Assembly: GCA_005799475.1 (NCBI GenBank)
Contig: SYGQ01000172.1
Span: forward strand, 1 to 24,381
Reading direction: 5' to 3'
DNA: 24,381 bases
DNA from: Planctomycetia bacterium
Lineage (GTDB): Bacteria; Planctomycetota; Phycisphaerae; Phycisphaerales; SM1A02
Of the stretch, positions 20,690-24,381 are shown in pieces (position 1 is the stretch's first letter; each line of letters opens with the position of its first letter). Position numbers and translations under genes: made by a program. Under the pieces are notes generated by a model, which was not told the DNA's origin, did no database searches, and was given only the letters and a program-made list of their open reading frames with translations.

Positions 20690-22207
20690 GTGCCGATCTC
20701 GAAGGCGATGGTCTGTCTCGCCCTCGCCGTTGCCGCGCCCTTGGCGCTGGCCGTCCCTGCTGCCCGACCGAGCGACCTCGCACCCAGCGTTCGCGCCGAG
20801 ATTGCTGCGCTCGGACTCTCGAAGGCGCGGGTGGCCGTCTCGATTCGAGATGTCGCCACGGGGAGAGTCGTCATCAGTTCGCTCGGGTCGGAGCCGATGG
20901 TTCCCGCAAGCAACATGAAGTTGCTCACGACCGGAGCGGTGCTGCAAGGACTTGGCCCAAACTTCGCGTTCCAGACGAAGCTCCTCCACGACGGTGACCG
21001 ACTCATCATCGTCGGCGACGGCGATCCGGCGCTGGGTGATCCTGAACTTCTCGCGCAGTCGAGCTTCGTGGATGGCGAGGGCAAGACGCACACCGGGATG
21101 ACCATTGAGCACCTCCTCGACTGCTGGGTGCGCGCCGTCACGGCCGCCGGGATCAACAGGATCGCCGAAGTCGTCGTCGACGACCGCATCCTCGCGCGCG
21201 AGGGGCCGCACCCCTCGTGGCCGAAGGACCAACTCGACGAGGCGTACTGCGCGCCGCCGTCTGGAGTGAACTTCCATGGCAACGCACTCCTTGTCAGCGT
21301 CGCGCCCGCCCCAGGAGGTGCGCCGACAATCACTCGTCTCTCCCCCGCCGCCCCGTGGCTCACCATCACCAACAAGGGCACGAGTCGGCAAGGGAAGGGC
21401 GACCGCAACACGATGTGGATCGCGCGATCGCCTGAGACTGGTGGCCTCACGCTCTACGGCAATGTGAAGACAGCGCCCGAATCGCCGATCACCGTTGGAC
21501 TCGGCGACCCCGGGCTCTTCATGGGGCAGTGCCTCTCGGACCGCCTTCGCCGCCGGGGCATCGCGGTCGGATCGACGAGGATGGCGCGCATGGACGAGGG
21601 TTCGCCAAGCGGCGATGTCATCGGTCCGGTTCTCCGAACGCCGCTTTCGACCGTCATCACGAAGTGCAATGTCGAGAGCGAAAATCTCTACGCGGAAGCG
21701 CTCCTCAAGCGACTCGGCGCGCTCGTGACGGGTCGCGCTGGATCATGGTCGAATGGTGCCGCTACCGTCGCGCAGGCCGTCAAGGCGCGCATCGGTTCGG
21801 CGACCGGATTCGCGGTGTCCGACGGCTCAGGCTTGTCGCGTGACAATCGCGTCACCGCGGACGGGATGACCGCATGGATCGCCTCGCTCGCGAGTGATTC
21901 GACGCTGAGCGCGCAGTTCCTCGCCAGCCTTGCCGTCGCCGGCAGGTCAGGGACGGTCGCCAAGCGCATGAAGGACATCAACCCCGCCGAGGCGATCGTC
22001 CAGTGCAAGACCGGCTACATCGACAAGGTCAGCTGCCTCAGCGGCGTGGTCACCAGCGGCGACGGCACGCGCTACGCGTTCAGCGTGCTCGGGAACAACC
22101 TCTCCGAGAAGGACGCGGTCGGCAAACTCAAACGACTGCAAGATCGCATCGCGAAACTCATTGCGCAGTCCATCGGCACCACGACGCGCAGCGCAATCGG
22201 CGGCTGA
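20690..22207 (+). CDS. dacB: D-alanyl-D-alanine carboxypeptidase/endopeptidase, PBP4 (DacB, peptidase S13) type
   Basis: Low-molecular-weight penicillin-binding protein that trims or cleaves peptidoglycan peptide cross-links in the periplasm. The protein is 505 residues, near the E. coli PBP4 length. Residues 1-24 are a signal peptide (MPISKAMVCLALAV...), whose Lys favours the GTG start at 20690 over the ATG at 20708. All three catalytic motifs are present: SxxK as SNMK at 74-77 (nucleophile Ser74), SxN as SEN at 330-332, and KTG at 440-442. The large insertion between SxxK and SxN is typical of class C S13 enzymes. DGSGLSRDNRVTADGM at about 379-394 is another family segment. The gene begins 16 nt after the rpsB-tsf terminator; its promoter is not obvious and may depend on readthrough. 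It ends 20 bp from the convergent RCC1-like gene. It supports a peptidoglycan-containing planctomycete. Confidence 0.93.
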   Translation: MPISKAMVCLALAVAAPLALAVPAARPSDLAPSVRAEIAALGLSKARVAVSIRDVATGRVVISSLGSEPMVPASNMKLLTTGAVLQGLGPNFAFQTKLLHDGDRLIIVGDGDPALGDPELLAQSSFVDGEGKTHTGMTIEHLLDCWVRAVTAAGINRIAEVVVDDRILAREGPHPSWPKDQLDEAYCAPPSGVNFHGNALLVSVAPAPGGAPTITRLSPAAPWLTITNKGTSRQGKGDRNTMWIARSPETGGLTLYGNVKTAPESPITVGLGDPGLFMGQCLSDRLRRRGIAVGSTRMARMDEGSPSGDVIGPVLRTPLSTVITKCNVESENLYAEALLKRLGALVTGRAGSWSNGAATVAQAVKARIGSATGFAVSDGSGLSRDNRVTADGMTAWIASLASDSTLSAQFLASLAVAGRSGTVAKRMKDINPAEAIVQCKTGYIDKVSCLSGVVTSGDGTRYAFSVLGNNLSEKDAVGKLKRLQDRIAKLIAQSIGTTTRSAIGG

Positions 22208-22227
22208 TCGCCACCGAGCGCGGACGA

Positions 22228-24168
22228 TCAGTAGTTCGGCGTCCAGTCCGGCGAACACTCGCCCCACCCGCTCAAGAGCGCGGCAAGATCATTGCCATCA
22301 ACCGTGCCGTCGTTGTTCATGTCTGCGCCTCCTGCGCCCGGACTTGAGCCCCATGCGGCAAGCAGCGTCGCAAGATCCTGACCCCCAGTGCTCCAGTCGC
22401 GATTGAGATCGCTCGGGCACGAGTTCGCGTGGATGGCGATAGCGTGGAAGGTGCCGATAGACAGGAGTGTTGGCCTTAGAGGGTTGCCCGGTGTGAGCAG
22501 TGGCAACCTCGAGACATCCTCTCCCCAACTCACAACGACGCCGTCAGACCGGATTGCGGCACCTACCCGGAGGCCCGCCTCGACCGCCACACAGGGTCCA
22601 AGATCGGGCGGCACTGTGGACTGGCCCCATGCATTCGACCCGAACGCGATCACGCTTCCATCCGCCTTGAGGGCAACGGTGTTCCCGTTCCAGTTGTCAC
22701 CACCGGCCGCGATCTGCACGCACCCGTTCAATCCAGCGGGCACGCCGGGTGAGTGCGCCCCCCACACGACCACGCTGCCATCAGGCTTCAGGGCCGAGGA
22801 ATGCACCTTCCCTGCGTCGATCGCTGTGCAGGCACCGAGTGTGGCAGGGACTGCTCGTTGCCCGTACCCATTGGACCCCCAACCCACGACTGTGCCATCC
22901 GTTCGCATGGCGAGCGAGTGCCAGCCGCCGGCAGAAATCTTCGCGCATGGTCCGAGGTTTGCCGGAATGTCCGGAATCCCTTCGAACTGGTTTCCCCAAG
23001 TGAACACCTCTCCGGCCGAGGTCAAGGCAAGGCTGTGGAACTCTCCCGCCGAGACCTGAATGCAGGGTCCAAGATCGGCTGGCACGACTTCCTGTCCCAT
23101 CTGATTGGAGGGGGCGGAGTCGCGACCCCACCCGAACACCGTGCCGTCCTCATCGAGTGCAAGCGTGTGAAACCACCCTGCTGAAACCGCACGGCACAGT
23201 CCCATCTCGGGCGGAGGCGTCGTGAGATGTGCGCCGTCGTATCCCCAGAGCAGCACTGTTCCATCCGACCGAACGACCCCGGCATTGTTTGGTCCTGAGC
23301 AGAGAGTGGCGCCAGCGACACTTGCGGTCGGAGCTCCGGGGATCCCCGGGGGCCCGGCCGTCCCCCAACTCGTATACATGCCCGTAGAACGAATCGCTCG
23401 GCAAACGAAGTACTCCGCGTCAATCTCGCTGCAGGGACCGAGATTCGTCGGCATCGCCGGAAGGTAATCCCAGGATCCCCAACCCACGACCGTGCCGTCC
23501 GCCTGCAGCGCGAGAGCGTAGCTATAGCCAGCCGCGACATCGAGGCAAACGCCAAGGTTGGCTGGCGGAGGGGAGGAAGGATTCCCAACTTGGAGCACCT
23601 TCCCATCAGTTTGGAGGGCGACGATCAGGTTTACCCCTGCTGCCGCCCGAACACACGGGGGGTGTACTGAAGGTACCACTTGCGACCCGGATGACGTTCC
23701 CCAGCGGACCAGCGACCCATCCGTTCGGATCGCGACATTGTTGAATGCTTGGGCGTCCACGCGGACACAGGATCCGATGTCGGTTGGGACTGTCGTGACT
23801 CCATAGATGTTCGATCCCCATGCGACAACGGTTCCGGACGCTTGAATCGCGACGATGTGGGTCCAGCCCGCCGCGACATCGATGCATACCCCGAGGTCGG
23901 GTGGGATGACGAGCGGTTGGGCGTAGAGCGTGCCCCACCCGATGACACTGCCATCAGTCTTCATGGCCACCGAGCACTCGTTGCCAAGCACAAGCCGTGC
24001 CACGCCCGACAGGCTGGACGGAGCCAGCGAGAGCTGTCCCCCGTTGGAGCCCCACACCACGACTGGACCAGCGGGTGACTGTCCGAAGCAGACTGCTGAG
24101 ATCGCGAAGCTGACGCCCACGACGACAGTACCTCTGGACGGATTGAGTGGCTGTGCTCTTGGAATCAT
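22228..24168 (-). CDS. Secreted RCC1-like beta-propeller protein with C-terminal dockerin-like module
   Basis: Protein of 646 residues. Residues 1-30 are a signal peptide (hydrophobic TVVVGVSFAISAVCFG). From residue 35 to about 580 it consists of RCC1-type repeats of 36-45 residues with the pattern P-x-x-L-G-x-C-x-x-hydrophobic-x-A-G-x-x-H-x-x-A-L-x-x-D-G-x-V-x-x-W-G. I count 13 full repeats plus a half repeat at each end, which fits 14 blades. Nearly every repeat carries a Cys that is not part of the usual RCC1 consensus. The last 60 residues are a dockerin-like pair of EF-hand loops (SDLNRDWSTGGQDLATLL, then ADMNNDGTVDGNDLAALL) each ending in W-G. Such secreted RCC1 proteins are frequent in planctomycetes; the ligand is unknown. 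The start at 24168 is chosen for the GGAGG at 24174-24178, 5 nt upstream; an ATG at 24180 is an alternative. It is convergent with dacB (20 bp). Confidence 0.88.
   Translation of the reverse strand: MIPRAQPLNPSRGTVVVGVSFAISAVCFGQSPAGPVVVWGSNGGQLSLAPSSLSGVARLVLGNECSVAMKTDGSVIGWGTLYAQPLVIPPDLGVCIDVAAGWTHIVAIQASGTVVAWGSNIYGVTTVPTDIGSCVRVDAQAFNNVAIRTDGSLVRWGTSSGSQVVPSVHPPCVRAAAGVNLIVALQTDGKVLQVGNPSSPPPANLGVCLDVAAGYSYALALQADGTVVGWGSWDYLPAMPTNLGPCSEIDAEYFVCRAIRSTGMYTSWGTAGPPGIPGAPTASVAGATLCSGPNNAGVVRSDGTVLLWGYDGAHLTTPPPEMGLCRAVSAGWFHTLALDEDGTVFGWGRDSAPSNQMGQEVVPADLGPCIQVSAGEFHSLALTSAGEVFTWGNQFEGIPDIPANLGPCAKISAGGWHSLAMRTDGTVVGWGSNGYGQRAVPATLGACTAIDAGKVHSSALKPDGSVVVWGAHSPGVPAGLNGCVQIAAGGDNWNGNTVALKADGSVIAFGSNAWGQSTVPPDLGPCVAVEAGLRVGAAIRSDGVVVSWGEDVSRLPLLTPGNPLRPTLLSIGTFHAIAIHANSCPSDLNRDWSTGGQDLATLLAAWGSSPGAGGADMNNDGTVDGNDLAALLSGWGECSPDWTPNY
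22480..24066 (-). repeat. Degenerate tandem coding repeats (RCC1 blades)
   Basis: About 13 tandem units of roughly 110-135 bp encode the propeller blades of the secreted RCC1-like protein. They are conserved mainly at codons for the L-G-x-C, A-G, A-L and D-G-x-V-x-x-W-G positions and have diverged elsewhere, so they are old protein repeats rather than recent DNA duplications. Confidence 0.75.
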
Positions 24169-24173
24169 GCGCG

Positions 24174-24178
24174 CCTCC
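24174..24178 (-). promoter_or_regulatory. Shine-Dalgarno (GGAGG) deciding the RCC1-like gene start
   Basis: On the minus strand GGAGG is followed by 5 nt (cgcgc) and the ATG at 24168. The upstream in-frame ATG at 24180 overlaps this site and has no Shine-Dalgarno of its own. Confidence 0.6.
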
Positions 24179-24260
24179 ATCACTGCCCCGCGATCGCCTG
24201 TGCGATGATTGTCGCAGAGCATGAAAGTATTAGAGCGTGATCTGGATCCAATGAGGCCGC

Positions 24261-24381
24261 GTGGTCACCGAATTCAGAAAAGTCCTGAAATCCGAGGAAC
24301 TGCACGGCATCGCTGTAGGGCAGAGGGGGCGTTTTCGCCCAGTAATCGCCGCATATGTCCTCGATGAGAGCGGGTCGGCCA
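24261..24381 (+). CDS. Possible start of a gene running off the right edge (partial)
   Basis: From a GTG at 24261 a frame stays open to the window end for 40 codons, reading MVTEFRKVLKSEELHGIAVG followed by QRGRFRPVIAAYVLDESGSA. The composition (mixed charged and hydrophobic residues, sensible codon use) looks coding, and the third-position GC is fair. A TGA lies three codons upstream in the same frame, so the GTG is the only nearby start. There is no good Shine-Dalgarno. Too little is present to name a family. The gene would be divergent from the RCC1-like gene. The frame starting with ATG at 24251 closes after 38 codons and looks less like protein. Moderate to low confidence. Confidence 0.35.
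   Translation, partial: MVTEFRKVLKSEELHGIAVGQRGRFRPVIAAYVLDESGSA

Noticed and set aside
22480..24066. Possible CRISPR or satellite-like repeat array
   Set aside because: Units vary in length and sequence and keep one reading frame; they encode RCC1 blades.
24251..24367. 38-codon ORF from the ATG at 24251
   Set aside because: Arg/Cys-rich translation, short, and overlaps a better-looking frame starting at 24261.
1..24381. tRNA, rRNA, transposase, integrase or attachment sites
   Set aside because: No cloverleaf-like segments, rRNA landmarks, DDE or tyrosine-recombinase motifs or flanking direct repeats were seen on either strand; a dedicated covariance-model scan would be needed to exclude small RNAs.

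Overview
The window (about 24.4 kb, high GC) looks like chromosomal DNA of a planctomycete, most likely a Phycisphaerae-type bacterium. This is inferred from several traits. Two secreted proteins carry paired EF-hand dockerin-like modules with the 'D-N-D-G-x-V-x-x-x-D-L-A-x-L-L-x-x-W-G' pattern. There is a squalene-hopene cyclase. Several large secreted or membrane proteins have no familiar family. Genes are tightly packed with start/stop overlaps, and many lack a Shine-Dalgarno sequence. No rRNA, tRNA, CRISPR array, prophage or insertion sequence was recognised.

Layout, left to right. (1) The 3' end of a ClpC-type AAA+ unfoldase gene (2-709), then a ten-helix membrane protein with C-terminal zinc ribbons (745-1974). 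(2) A minus-strand pair: a secreted alpha/beta hydrolase with an N-terminal dockerin-like module (2575-4746) and a small exported protein (1911-2570). (3) A plus-strand set: a two-helix membrane protein (4804-5490), a B12-binding/MeaB GTPase fusion (5490-6617) and an MmgE/PrpD enzyme (6649-8190). Together these suggest short-chain acyl-CoA or propionate metabolism. (4) A minus-strand, translationally coupled operon: PD40/TolB-like lipoprotein (10535-11692), L-aspartate oxidase NadB (8889-10538) and an exported protein (8194-8892). (5) A divergent RluA-type pseudouridine synthase (11687-12343). (6) A minus-strand Gfo/Idh/MocA oxidoreductase plus squalene-hopene cyclase pair (15574 down to 12361). 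(7) A membrane-anchored glycine-rich repeat protein (15607-16764). (8) A minus-strand phosphohexomutase plus small conserved protein (18703 down to 16862). (9) The rpsB-tsf translation operon with its own promoter, structured leader and intrinsic terminator (18719-20674), followed by a PBP4/DacB-type peptidase (20690-22207). (10) A minus-strand secreted RCC1-like beta-propeller protein with a C-terminal dockerin-like module (22228-24168), and possibly the start of another plus-strand gene at the right edge.

The most interesting signals are four. First, -10-like hexamers lie exactly 6 nt upstream of several ATGs, suggesting leaderless mRNAs. Second, a single ATGCAT palindrome supplies the start codons of two divergent genes. 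Third, the B12/MeaB fusion resembles IcmF without its mutase barrel. Fourth, an RCC1-like protein counts to 14 blades with a Cys in almost every repeat. I did not find a clearly new defence or mobile system. All functional names are read from motifs by eye, without database searches.
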